From the NCBI GenBank assembly GCA_026122225.1, contig JANEZZ010002067.1, positions 1-64,000 on the forward strand: 64,000 nucleotides of DNA, in the 5' to 3' direction. A model generated the notes under the pieces. The model was not told the origin of the DNA, searched no databases, and saw only the letters and a list, made by a program, of their open reading frames with translations. Shown here piece after piece: positions 1 to 10,170 of the stretch. Both the position numbers and the translations under genes were made by a program. This DNA is from Heloderma charlesbogerti (Eukaryota; Chordata; Lepidosauria; Squamata; Helodermatidae). How positions within the stretch are numbered: the first letter of the stretch is position 1; each line of letters starts with the position of its first letter.

Positions 1-1433
1 CGGCGAGTCCACGGAGCTGCCGGCCGGCTCTGTTCCACAAGTGATACGGCCGCCACTGTGGTCCGTATCGCTGTCTGAGTGGAAAGAGGAAGTGTTCCTG
101 ATGCAAATGGCATCTGCTATGCCATTCGTGTCCCCGTTTCTTCTCACGATAGGCTACGTGCCTTTATTTACATAGATATTTATGTAGCCTATCGCATAAA
201 CAAACAAACAGGGACACAAATGGCATCCACTGCGCCGTTTGCGTCCCTGTTTTTTCACATGATAGGCTACGTAAGTATCTACATAATGAAAGACGTGTAG
301 CCTATCACGAGAAGAAACGGGTATGCAAATGGCGTAGTGGATGCCATTTGTGTCCGATCACTTCCTGGTTCCACTCAGGACAGCGGAACAGAATTGGCCG
401 GGTGGGGAGATTCGGCCTGTTGCGTCCGGGGTGGCAGGGGTAAGTACATTCTTTCCACCTAGGGACGTCAGAGAATTCCACCACGGATCTCGGTGAGGCC
501 GAATGCCAGTGCATTCAGCCCCCCGAACTCCGTGGTGGAACGGCCTGCCACCCCCCCGCCTCCCCGTGGATCCCCCCCGGGACGAGACTTACCTGGCTGG
601 ATCTTCCAGGCGGTGGCAGCTCTGGCAGCAGCGGCGGCTGGTCTTCCGACCGGCTGCTGCCACCGCCATTTCCAGTGTTGGGGGAAAAAAAGACATGATA
701 GGCTATGTAAAGATTTATATAGCCTATCATGGCTAGGTTTTAAAAAAAAAAATGACGTGATAGGCTACGTAAATCTTTATGTAGCCTATCACGTCTGACT
801 TTAAAAAAAAACACGTGTGTACGCAAATGGCGGCAGCTACGGCTGCCGCCATTTGCGTTCCTTATTTTGGGCCATCTTAGTCTACATAAATATTTACGTA
901 GACTGAGACAGCGAAAATAAGGGGGAACGCAAATAGCGTCCGCTACGCTATTTGCGTTCCCCTTATTTTCGCCATCTTAGTCTACGTAAATATTTACGTA
1001 GACTAAGATGGCCCAAAATAAGGAACGCAAATGGCGGCGGCCGTAGCTGCCGCCATTTGCATACACGCTTTTTTTTTTTTTTTAAAGTCAGACGTGATAG
1101 GCTACGTAAAGATTTATGTAGCCTATCACGGCTGACTACAGGGACGCAAATGGTGGAGGCTACGGCTGCCGCCATTTGCATCCCTGCTAGCCAGCGGCCG
1201 GATGTCCAGCTGCTGGTGGAGCCGGCCGGTGGCTCCACGGAATCCCCGTGGAGCGGAGCCGGCTGGCCAGGATTCTGGGGGGAGGGACGGAGCGCCTCCC
1301 CCCCCAGCGGAACCCGGCGGAGCCAGGTAAGGGCAATTTCGTACATCCCTAGTTCCGCCACAGACTCTGGGGGGCCGAATTCACTGGAATTCGGCCTCAT
1401 TTGAGTCCGTGGCGGATTTCGCAGCCATCCCTA
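1..1433. mobile_element. Older hAT-type hairpin-array element, split by a younger copy
   Basis: The element begins before the window, runs to 459, is interrupted by another copy (460-1351) and resumes at 1352, ending CATCCCTA at 1426-1433. Left of the interruption are a GCAAATGGCATC-type hairpin, GATAGGCTACGT palindromes (about 150-190 and 267-307) and a GGGGTAAGTAC splice-donor-like motif near 438. Right of it (1352-1433) is the terminal hairpin, with a GGCCGAATTC...GAATTCGGCC core. No transposase is encoded, so it is non-autonomous. Its left end and TSD lie outside the window. Confidence 0.75.
460..1351. mobile_element. Younger hAT-type hairpin-array element nested in the previous one
   Basis: Begins TAGGGACG at 460 and ends CATCCCTA at 1351. 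The flanking octamers, TTTCCACC (452-459) and GTTCCGCC (1352-1359), match at 6 of 8 positions, consistent with an aged hAT 8-bp duplication. In order it holds a terminal hairpin with GGCCGAATGC...GCATTCAGCC core, a reverse-strand GGTAAGT (about 587), GATAGGCTACGT palindromes (about 699-730, 757-790 and 1096-1130), TAGTCTACGT palindromes (about 879-911 and 977-1008), GCAAATGGCGGC hairpins and a forward AGGTAAGG at 1325. It has no coding capacity. Confidence 0.82.
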
Positions 1434-1479
1434 CATTTAGGCCATTGAGAACAACCCCTGCTCAGTGCTGGAATTTAGT

Positions 1480-1908
1480 TTAAAGGATCCCTGCCAGATG
1501 GCTGTCCAGTCTCTGCTTGAATACTTCCACTGGCGGACAGCCCACCACCTCCCTAAACACTTGGTTCCTTTGCCTGACTGCTTTGACCATTTGGAAGTTT
1601 TTCCTGATGTTCAACCGAAATCTGCCTTGTTGTAACTTAAGCCCGTTATTTTGTGTCCTGCAGTCATGGATGGCAGTGAACAGGTTGTGGCCCTCTTCTG
1701 TGTGACAACCCTTTAGGTACATGATAACTGCCATCATATCCAGCTTCAGTCTTCTCTTCTCAAAGCTAAACATCCCCGGTTCCTTCAATCTTTCCTTAGT
1801 TCCTATGTCCTTGATCATCTTTGTTGCCCTTCTCTCTAAACTCATATCTGAATCCTTCTTAAAGTGTGGTGTCCAGAATTTGCCTCCATGTTTGATTGGA
1901 GAGAACAA
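1480..1908 (-). pseudogene. CR1-like LINE ORF2, C-terminal fragment
   Basis: On the minus strand this gives an uninterrupted stretch of about 142 codons resembling the region downstream of the reverse transcriptase in CR1-clade LINEs. Recognisable landmarks are FEKRRLKLDMM, LKLQQGRFRLNIRKNF and REVVGCPPVEVFKQRLD. Reverse-transcriptase and endonuclease domains are missing, so it is a 5'-truncated dead copy, as most CR1 insertions are. The ATG at its start is probably fortuitous. The family call rests on remembered motif style; finer subfamily placement needs a library search. Confidence 0.75.
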
Positions 1909-2065
1909 TTAGGGATTATCTATGAAGTACTCTAGAGCATGAGGAGAGACAAGGAGCCATGACAAATCTTCACCTCTTCACACCGTCATCCCGGTTATTT
2001 TTTTCTGCCTCTTATGCTGCGAGGTTCCCAATCCACACTGTCCATTTGCCTTTCTCTGTGTGCTC

Positions 2066-2651
2066 CATCCCTCCCCCCCCCCAAATCCTGGCTGGCCGGA
2101 CCGCAAATGGCGGCGGTCGTAGCCGCCGCTGTTTGCATCCCTGCTGTCAGCCGTGATAGGCTACATAAATGTTTACGTAGCCTATCACGGCTGAGTAAAA
2201 AAAACAAACAAACTGCGCATACGCAAATGGCGGCGCCCATGGGCGCCGCCATTTGCATACGCGCGGGGGTTTTTTACTCAGCCGTGATAGGCTACGTAAA
2301 CATTTACGTAGCCTATCACGGTTTTTTTTAAAAATCTAGCTGTGATAGGCTATGGAAATCTTTACGTAGCCTATCATTTTTTTGGGGTTTGGTTTTTTTT
2401 TACTGGAAATGGCGGTGGCGGCAGCCGGTCAGAAGACCGGCCACTGCAGCCACCGCAGCTGCCGCAGCCGCACCGCTGCCGCACCACTGCCGCACCACCG
2501 CCGGAGCCACCGCTGCCAGGAGGATTCGCCCAAGGTAAGTCCCGTCCTGGGGGGGCAGGGGGGCAGACCGTTTCGCCACCAATTTCGGGGGGCCGAATGC
2601 GCTGGCATTTGGCTTCCCTGAGATTTGTGGCGAAATTCTCTGACATCTCTA
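2066..2651. mobile_element. hAT-type hairpin-array element, left end eroded
   Basis: The right terminus ends CATCTCTA at 2651, preceded by a GGCCGAATGC-type terminal hairpin (about 2588-2645) and AAGGTAAGTCCC at 2531. Inside are a GCAAATGGCGGC hairpin (2103-2138), three GATAGGCTA palindromes (about 2155-2190, 2284-2320 and 2344-2375) and a GCAAATGGCGGCGCC hairpin (2222-2258). The left border has no intact TAGGGATG; it passes into a C-rich run near 2070. No TSD could be matched (right flank AGCTTGAT). Confidence 0.72.
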
Positions 2652-3493
2652 AGCTTGATTGTCTGTTTATTTGATCATCAGCTCAAGGCCATTTCCATTT
2701 AGGCTCTTGTCGGACTTGTAGGAACATTGTAAAACTTGAGCCAGGAGTCTGAGGATCGCAGTTCTTCCCTGACCCTTAATGCTCTGTAATGTATATTGGA
2801 AAGCTGAGAAGGAATCAACAGCCTGCAAACCTAAAAAAAGGAACTGGCCAAAACAACCATATGGTGTGCATACTTAGTTCAGCTAACATGAGACTTGTGG
2901 CTGGGGTGGGCATAGTGCATGGCACTCCACCCCTCCCCCATTATTTTCCATGCAGACCAACAGATAGATGTTTTCTTGTGCAAAGATGCAGTTGAGACAC
3001 ATTTTAACCACTATATGAACGTCAAAAGTAATTTCAGTGATACCTCTTGCCCTGCAGTTCTCCCCACAACTGCCCCCCCACTCCAGTCCTACCCATCACA
3101 CCAGTGCTCTACCTAAGGTTCTAGCAAAAGCAATGCAATCAGTGTTTTATGGGAAGAAAATTCATTGCATGCATTTAAAAGATGATTTTATAATTTGTAA
3201 GCTTCCGGTGTGTTGAATATATAAATGGCCTATGGGAAAGGTTATAGAGACCTCTGCTTCTTTTACTATTGAACACTGCTGTGCAGAATAATGTCTTGCG
3301 TGTTGGCATTTGAAGGCAGGAGCTTGCAATTTTACATTTCTCCTGACTTTATCTCTTAGGTCTGCACCGAATGGATCACATTTTATTTTATTGTATTTAA
3401 GATGCTGAACTGCAGACCGGAAGGTCGGCAGGACAGCCGTTCAAGACCCAAGTGCCGCGTGACGGAGTGAGCTCAGGTCTTCAGTCCCAGCTC
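2652..3493. other. Unannotated stretch, no gene seen
   Basis: AT-rich single-copy-looking sequence with no long reading frame, no hairpin array and no recognisable retroelement motif. Probably decayed intergenic DNA. Confidence 0.5.
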
Positions 3494-3501
3494 CTGCCAA
3501 C

Positions 3502-4420
3502 TAGGGATGGGGGAGAATTTCTCCCCGAAACTTCGGGGGGCCGAGTGCCAACGCATTCGGTCCTCCGAAGGTTGTTCGGGGAGAAATTCTCCGCCCCCCC
3601 GCCCCCCGCCCCCCCCCCGGGATGGGATTTACCTTTCACAAATGTACCTCCTGGCGGCGGTTCGGCAGGTCTTTGTCAGGGGCGGGGGCGGCAGCCGGTC
3701 TTTCAACCGGCTGCTGCCGCCGCCATTACGAACTAAAGTAAAAAAAAAAAAACCGCCCCTTTGATAGGCTACGTAACGATTAACGTAGCCTATCACGGCT
3801 AGATTTACAAAGCCAGCCATGATAGGCTACGTTAATCGTCATGTAGCCTATCACGGGTGACTTTGGAAAAAAAAAAAAAGCGCGTATGGCTAATGGCGGC
3901 CCCCATAGGGAGCCGCCATTCGCGTTCCTTATTTGGTCCCTGTAGTCTACGTAAAGATATATGTAGACTATGGCGAAAATAAGGGCAACGCTATTTGCGT
4001 TGCCCTTATTTTCGCCGTAGTCTACGTAAATCTTTACGTAGACTACAGGGACCAAATAAGGAACGCGAATGGCGGCTCCCTATGGGGGCCGCCATTTGTG
4101 TACGCGCTTTTTTTTTTTTTTTCAAAGTCACCCGTGATAGGCTACGTGACGATTAACGTAGCCTATCACGGCTGACTTTGCAGATCTAGCCATGATAGGC
4201 TACGTTAATCGTTATGTAGCCTATCACAGGGGCATGTTATTTTTTTTTCTTTTGAAGTAGTCCGGGGAGAGGGGGCGCTTCTCCCCGGCCTGAATTTTGG
4301 CCGGGTGAGGCGGGAAGCCTCCCCCCCCGGCCTGAACTTTGGGGGGAGCAGCGACGCGCCTCCCCCCCCCCACTGCCAAGCAAGCTGCGAGACCGGGTAA
4401 GTGACTTTCGTGCATCCCTA
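3502..4420. mobile_element. Complete hAT-type hairpin-array element (subfamily with TAATCGT loops)
   Basis: A 919-bp element starting TAGGGATG and ending CATCCCTA, flanked by a perfect 8-bp TSD, CTGCCAAC (3494-3501 and 4421-4428). The left terminal hairpin has GAGAATTTCTCCCCGAA arms. A reverse-strand splice-donor-like GGTAAATC lies near 3630 and a forward GGGTAAGTG at 4395. Its GATAGGCTACGT palindromes carry a TAATCGTTA-type centre (around 3762-3798, 3820-3855, 4134-4168 and 4192-4225) rather than the AAANNTTT centre of most copies. The middle holds two TAGTCTACGT palindromes bracketing an AACGCTATTTGCGTT core (3981-4005). Non-coding. Confidence 0.9.
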
Positions 4421-4743
4421 CTGCCAACCTAGCAGTTTGAAAGCAAGAAATTGCAAGTAGATAAATAGGTGCCGCTTCGGCGGGAAAGGTAACAGCGTTC
4501 CGTGTACCTCGGTGTTCAGTCATGCCGGCCACATGACCACGGAAGCGTCTTCGGACAGCGCTGGCTCTTCAGCTTAGAAATGGAGATGAGCACCGCACCC
4601 TAGAGTCGGGCACGACTGGTTGGGGACACCTTTACCTTTTATTGTTAAAGCTAAAAGGTGTTGTATCGACAATTCTGGTTTCCCCAAATAATCCAGTTGC
4701 ACTATGAAAATGCAGTCTAATGATGGGGAGATCTGGATGAATG

Positions 4744-4838
4744 CAGTTAAGGCTGCAGTCCTGTACATACTTACCTGGGACTGTGAGTAAGTCCCTCTGA
4801 AGTCAGTTAGGCTTGCTTCTTACTAGTCATGTATAGGA
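4744..4838 (-). repeat. Dispersed squamate-type repeat (ACTCAGAAGTAAGTCCC family)
   Basis: The reverse complement reads like a short dispersed repeat that recurs at 12020-12118 and 37121-37410: a CAATCCTATACATG start, an AGTAAG/CCC middle and a GCAGCCTTA end. The parent element is not identified. Confidence 0.55.
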
Positions 4839-4840
4839 TT

Positions 4841-5080
4841 TGTTGTTGTTGTTACTACATTTATATTCCACCTTTGTTCCTCTTGAAAGAACCCAAGGAG
4901 TCTTACATGGTCCTCCTCCTCCTCTCCATTTTATCCTCACAACAACCCTGTGAGGTAGGTTAGTCTGCAAGTCAGTGAGTGGCCCAAAGTCACCCAGTGA
5001 GCTTCATGGTCAAGTGGGACTAGAACCCACATCTCCCGACTCCCTCTCCAACACTCTAGCCTCTACACTACTACACTGGC
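4841..5080 (-). mobile_element. tRNA-derived SINE (Sauria-SINE-like), minus strand
   Basis: On the minus strand it starts GCCAGTGTAGTAGTGTAGAGG, passes through a B-box-like GGGTTCTAGTCCC, then the body CATGAAGCTCACTGGGTGAC and AACCTACCTCACAGGGTTGTTGTGAGG, and ends in a short AAC-repeat tail at the 4841 side. This order (tRNA-like head, conserved body, 3' tail) is that of lepidosaur tRNA SINEs mobilised by LINE machinery. It matches the plus-strand copy at 29595-29820. Confidence 0.78.
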
Positions 5081-5766
5081 ACCACACACGAGGATGCACT
5101 ATATGCTACTTAATGGAGAAGTGCCAAGCATCAATCACATCCCAACAACTAAGGTAGAAAGAATAAAAGGATTTCAAAACTTTCTTGGCTGTGTCTGTCT
5201 CAATATCTCTCGGTCCCCATCAGCATACTAACCTGGTTTAACAGTTTGAGATTGTGAATTGCAGCCTGGAGCTCTTTTGCATTTTGATTTGAATTAGATT
5301 TGAATATACCCCATACTGATCTGTCAACTAGTGTTAATTTATGTATGATAGTAAGTGCTGCTCATCAGGCTCTAGATGGTTCAAGAGCAGTTTATTGACT
5401 GACATAGGTGTAAGTCTGATTCTCAGAACCAAAAAGTCTTATTCTCAAATACAGTGAGGAAGGACCTGCCTATGAGTCCTATGAGTCCTGTATTTCAGCA
5501 GCAGCAGCCACAACCATATGGAGAGTTACATTAGAAAAGAGACTGGGGTCATTTTTGTGGTATTGTGGAGAAGGGATATACAGATGACATCTGGATCCCA
5601 ACATTAGTCTTGGTGCTGGTTTCACTTTTGATGAAGAGTATCAGCTGCCATGCAGGTGACCACCTTCTCTTTCATCACCAGAACTTTTCAGCCACAATCC
5701 ATCTGATAGCAGATCCAAACTACATCACCAGGCAAGTCTTACCAGGTCTGGCAGTAGCTGTACAAG
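5081..5766. other. Unannotated stretch, no gene seen
   Basis: No supported reading frame or recognised repeat. Short frames here have no motif and no splice context. Confidence 0.45.
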
Positions 5767-5774
5767 GTTCAGGG

Positions 5775-6194
5775 TAGGGATGTATGGATTTTGTAAAATT
5801 CGTTCCATCTGGTTTCGTGGATTGACAGGTGCCTTTTATCCCATCGTCCACTCATTGATGGAATTGGATTTTTCCCATTTTTGAATTTTCACAAATTCGC
5901 ATTTGTGAAAAATGCACGAATTCCCCCAAAATGTGCAAATCCCCCCCAAATGCACATTTTAATGCTTTAGCCTATGGAAGAAATAGACATTTTTGGCTGG
6001 TGTTTTTTTATATATTTTTTTCTATGACTAAATTTGTGTAAAATTCTGGAAAGTAAAAAAAAAAAAAAAAACAACCCGCAAGTCCACGGAATCCTTGCAA
6101 CTTGGAAAAAGCTGGTCCACTGCAGAATCCATGGGCTGGATTCACAGAAATCCAAAATCATTTGATTCCATTGTGGATTTGTCTGACAACCCTA
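5775..6194. mobile_element. hAT MITE, second family (TAGGGATGTATGGA type)
   Basis: Starts TAGGGATGTATGG and ends GACAACCCTA. The flanking octamers GTTCAGGG (5767-5774) and TTTCAGGG (6195-6202) match at 7 of 8. It is AT-rich and non-coding and lacks the hairpin array. Related copies lie at 28409-28744 and, inverted, at 38876-39281, sharing segments such as AGTCCACNGA near one end and a BGAAAAATRCAC block. Confidence 0.75.
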
Positions 6195-6289
6195 TTTCAG
6201 GGCATATATGAACCATTCAACACCTTTTCTGGCATCTGTTGGTAGAGAGAGGAATGTGTCCAATGAAATAAGTCTTTATCCAGCTCCCT

Positions 6290-6410
6290 CCAACCTGGTG
6301 CCCCCCAGATGTTTCAGATTACACCTCCCAGGATTCCTGACCATTGCCCATACTGCCTGGAGCTGATGAGAGCTGAACTCTAAAACACCAGGAGGACACC
6401 AGCTTGCCCT
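6290..6410. repeat. Short fold-back repeat (CAGATGTTNNGGACTACA type)
   Basis: Imperfect inverted repeat whose left arm contains CCAACCTGGTGCCCCCCAGA and whose right arm contains the complementary CCAGGAGGACACCAGCTTG. It resembles 17821-17951, 28865-28945 and 45081-45216. Short, non-coding, probably an old MITE. Confidence 0.55.
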
Positions 6411-7036
6411 AATCCCAGTGTCTGCTCATTCAGTTGCCTGAGCTATACATGAAGCCATGTTAGAAAAGAAAAGAAGGCGTTGTACTGGGGAGAGACAGTG
6501 GGGAAATGGATAGAGAGCCACCCTGCCCCATCTGCTCATCCTTCGGAACAGCACCTCTCCCATATCCCTGTCAGCAGGAGAACTGTTGCCCTGATGCCAC
6601 CATCATCATAAGCAAAGTTGTCTACTACTAGACATAGGTCTTTTTTTCATGATGGCTGTAAGAGTATGCCCCTAAAAGGGTTCACTACATGTGTTATTGT
6701 GGCTTTTCACTACTGAGTGAAGAAGATGAGCTAGCATCTCTTTGGGTTGCCTTCTGTAAGATATGTATTATGGAAATATTGTTCTGGGTGCTGTTGTTTT
6801 AGTTGCTGGTTGTTAAAGGAGTTTTGATTGAAATGTTTTATTTGGTGTTCTAAATGTTATTTTGTTGTAAATACCTTCAAGCATCCAGGGGTGAAAAGCT
6901 GCTCTCTAGATTTGAAATAAGCAGACAAGTAAAAATAATGACTGGTTTTCTAACAATGGTCTGCCCCACCAGCTTCATTTTGCAGAGAAATCATACACGC
7001 AGTACCTATTTGTTTGCATGGTTCTTTTTTTCTTTT

Positions 7037-7305
7037 AAATCGGCCGTGATAGGCTACGTAAACATTTACGTAGCCTACCACAGCTGACAGCAGGGACACA
7101 AATGGCGGCGGCTACGGCCGCCGCCATTTGCGTCCCTGCTAGCCAGTGGCCGGATGTCCGGCCGCTGGCGGAGCCAGCCAGCGGCTCCGCAGAATCCCTG
7201 CAGAGTGGAGCCGGCTGGCCAGAATTTCGGGGGGAGGGACGGAGCGCCTCCCCCCCACCGGGAATGCCACCCTTCGAAAAGGTAAGTGACTTTCGTACAT
7301 CCCTA
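7037..7305. mobile_element. Truncated hAT-type hairpin-array element, right half only
   Basis: Begins inside a GATAGGCTACGT palindrome (7047-7080), then a GCGGCGGCTACGGCCGCCGCC hairpin core (7103-7123), a GC-rich segment, AAAGGTAAGTGACTTTCG (7278) and the terminal CATCCCTA at 7305. The left half is missing, so no TSD can be tested. The ending is almost the same as that of 3502-4420. Confidence 0.72.
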
Positions 7306-7721
7306 CGCCTGGGTCATTTTTGGCCTTACAAATATGGCAGCCAGACTACCTGAAAGTGGAGCTGTGCTGTTGCTGCCACTGCTTGGAACACTGGCAAAAA
7401 AAGGTTAAAAATAAAATAAAGATGCTACCACTGCTAAAGGTAAGGGGGCCCACATGTTGTCGGTGAATTTCAGTGTGCATTGGCCTGAAAATCGGAGAGA
7501 TGGCTTCTTACTTGGGCCACTCATGAACAGGGCAGTGAAATTCAGAAGGCCCTTTGGGAACAACCTTCACTTCTTTGTGTGTATGCTCCCCAGTTGGATT
7601 GAGTTGATAATCTATTTCCAGTGGTGTATGCTGACTTTTTAAAGGAGCTACAAATGGCATCTTATCGTTACTGAAAGCCTAAATATTTGTAAATTCTCCG
7701 TGCAAAAAAAGATTAAAATGC

Positions 7722-7759
<38 letters not shown>

Positions 7760-8680
7760 TCTCCAGAAATTTCAAGCTTGTGCCAATAGATTAGCATAGG
7801 GAGGGCGGCGTTGGTATTTTGATGCACCTAGGCTTTAGAAATATTGGCTATAGAAAAGGACAAATTATCAGCCATTATATTTTGGCTGGTTACCATTTTC
7901 TGAATCCCATTTTCTTTATAGGATTATACCATTATCTATGAACCATTATCTGTATATAAAAGGAGGCATTAGTAGCCATTACATTCTGGCAACATTCAAG
8001 CATGGAAAATGAAATCTCTTTTAGTAGCTCTTTTTAATGCGCCAATGACAATTTACTCCCATTCTCATGCCTGATCTCCTTCTTAGATTTGGCTTACTAA
8101 CTTGAGCTGAATAGGAATTTTGATAAATAATTGGAAATCAGCATTCTTCAATATTTTTGGAACTTTCATTTTGATGATATGATGGATCTGTTCTTGGAAA
8201 ACTAAAATCGGTGTTTCCCCAAAATGAATTTCAAAACATATTTAAATATTTTAATATGCAGGGAAATGTCCTGCAGTCTGATTCATCTGAACTGCTTCAA
8301 AGGCTTTCCAAAATGTAAATCAGTAAACACAGGGCCAATTCCATTCTGAGTGGAAAAATGGGTTGGAGAGAAGTTCATTCTCCATCAATGCTTCTTTTAA
8401 AGACAAACATTCCCAACACATTTAAGTAGATAATTGATCCAATAATACAGTTGGTACATAGCTATATAATTACCTAATCATTTCTTAAACAGGTTAAGAT
8501 TTTAAAATTCAGTGTCGAGTTACAACTGAATCCCCATCTCTGACATAGACATTGGAGACTGTCACTTGTTCAGTTTATCCTGGCCATGCATCTTTTTTTA
8601 AAAATCTTTAAGTGTTTAATACATAATTGGGTGTGTGTTTAACAATGTGAGTCAAAACTGATATTCTGTTCTCTTCTGAA
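7306..8680. other. AT-rich stretch, no gene seen
   Basis: Apart from the compound microsatellite, this region holds no supported reading frame, no hairpins and no recognised retroelement sequence. Confidence 0.45.
7721..7759. repeat. (GT)n(TA)n microsatellite
   Basis: About ten GT units followed directly by about ten TA units; a compound simple repeat. Confidence 0.95.
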
Positions 8681-8751
8681 GGGTCATGATCTGCTGCAGG
8701 AATTAGGTCAGTCACCTCTGCAGACACGCCCCAAGAAGACATGAGATGAGA

Positions 8752-8892
8752 ATGGATTCTGAGTCAGAAGGAGAGGGAGGTAGAAAGCATTCTCAAGCCA
8801 CCAAGGCCAGTGAGAATAATTGTGCCAGAGAGGATGAAGCCCAGCTGCAGCCTAATAATTTGGATGACAGCCAGGCCAGAGCTTCTGAATCG
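8752..8892 (+). other. Possible acidic coding exon or retroelement gag remnant
   Basis: An ATG in a good context (A at -3, G at +4) opens a 47-codon frame rich in Ser, Glu, Gln and Asp, beginning MDSESEGEGG. It runs without a stop into TCG|GTAAGA, a good 5' splice-site consensus at 8892/8893; three codons later the frame stops in the putative intron. That fits a first coding exon, but no downstream exon was found, and nearby sequence is repeat-derived. A piece of a decayed retroelement gag is equally possible. No function is proposed. Confidence 0.22.
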
Positions 8893-9521
8893 GTAAGAAT
8901 ATAGGCTCCTAAAGATGTGGAGGAGGGGGTAACAATAAGAGACCCCAGCGTTAGACATCAGTTGAAAAGAGAGGGGCAATGTAGGGTCATGGGATGTTCC
9001 AAGAGACTGGCAGCCAGAGCCAGGGAGGGGACCCATCTTGAGGGCAGGACTCAGTAACCCACCCGGCTTGAGAAGGGAAGCCTGCAATAGCCAGTGGCAG
9101 TTTCGTGGCAACACTCTTTCATGGTGCCTTAACCGAGATGACTACCTGAACTACATGACCCTATATTATGCAAAGTTTCTTAGAAAAGCTTGTCTCTAAT
9201 AGATGCATGGGGATACTGTCTGTAACCTGAAAGAATGCCTGTTTGCTTATAGTTTGCATTAGAGCTGCATGCAAATGCCTTCTTGAAATTCTCCACCTTA
9301 CTTGTGGGTAGAGAAATTTGGGAGACAATTTCACCAAATTTCTCCAGGGGGAGGAGAAATATACCTTAGTTTCTCGCAGGTAGCGCTCCCCATTGCCAAG
9401 GCTTGTAGCATCACGTCTTTCTTTTTTTCCTAAGGGGTTTGGGGGTTTTCATGCTGCAACAGCATCAGCTGTCTTGGCAGGCTGGTCCCCAGTTTGCATT
9501 CACTGCAATGCAGGTAGAGGC

Positions 9522-9830
9522 AATGTTGTGTCCAGCTCCAGGGATGAGGTGGAGCTAGTGCTCTGCCAAAATCTATCCTCCAATTTCTTGAAAGTTTCCT
9601 CCCCCTATGAAAGAGGTTTCCATTGTTCTGTCTCTTTCAGGATGTGTTATCATTTATGTTTGTGGTGTTTGGGGGCTTACCTAATCACAGTTAGCCTCCC
9701 AGGCTGCCTGTGCGTCCTGATCTGAAAAAGCCCTATGGGAGGAATTACCTCATGGTGCCTTCAACTGGCTTTAATTGAGGTGTATGAAGCTGAGGAGGAG
9801 ACAGGCGGCCAGAGAGATGATTGTACAATG
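9522..9830 (+). repeat. Dispersed ~300-bp repeat, inverted partner of 14312-14615
   Basis: Contains CCAGCTCCAGGGATGAGG near its left end and GAGAGATGATTGTACAATG at its right end. The same sequence, reverse-complemented, is at 14312-14615, about 4.5 kb downstream, with small gaps. No TIR or coding sequence was recognised. Confidence 0.75.
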
Positions 9831-9832
9831 AA

Positions 9833-10170
9833 TAGGCATGGCGGAGAATTCCGCCATGGATCTCGGTGAGGCCGAATGCCAGTGCATTCGGCCCCCTGAA
9901 ATCCGTGGCAGAACGAAGCCCCCGCCCCCCCACCTCGCGCAATGGGCACAGAATGGAGCACCTACCTACTGCTGTCCGCGCTGCATTGCGAATGGCGGCC
10001 GCGTCTGCGGCCGCCAGTCACTTCTTCCATATAGCCGTGATAGGCTATGTAAATACTTACATAGCCTATCACAGCTAACGCAGGGACGCCATTTGCGTGA
10101 TAGGCTAAGTAAGTATTTACATAGCCTATCACGGCAAAACTGGGGAACGCAAATGGCGGTGGCTATGGCA
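9833..10170. mobile_element. hAT-type hairpin-array element, right end lost
   Basis: The left end is TAGGCATGG (one change from TAGGGATGG), followed by a terminal hairpin with GGCCGAATGC...GCATTCGGCC core. Then come a reverse-strand GGTAGGTG (about 9960), a GGCGGCCGCGTCTGCGGCCGCC hairpin (9993-10014) and two GATAGGCTA palindromes (10038-10070 and 10098-10131). It stops near 10170 within a GCAAATGGCGG module; no right terminus is present. Confidence 0.72.

Noticed and set aside
79..4175. Many short frames encoding nearly the same peptide (IGYVNIYVAYH and variants), like a repeated small protein family
   Set aside because: They are translations of the GATAGGCTACGTAAA...TTTACGTAGCCTATC palindrome, which reads similarly on both strands. 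Flanking codons differ and there is no coding context.
3502..4420. TA target duplication (Tc1/mariner-like) for the hairpin-array family
   Set aside because: TA at both ends belongs to the termini themselves; the 8-bp duplications outside them are better supported and point to hAT.
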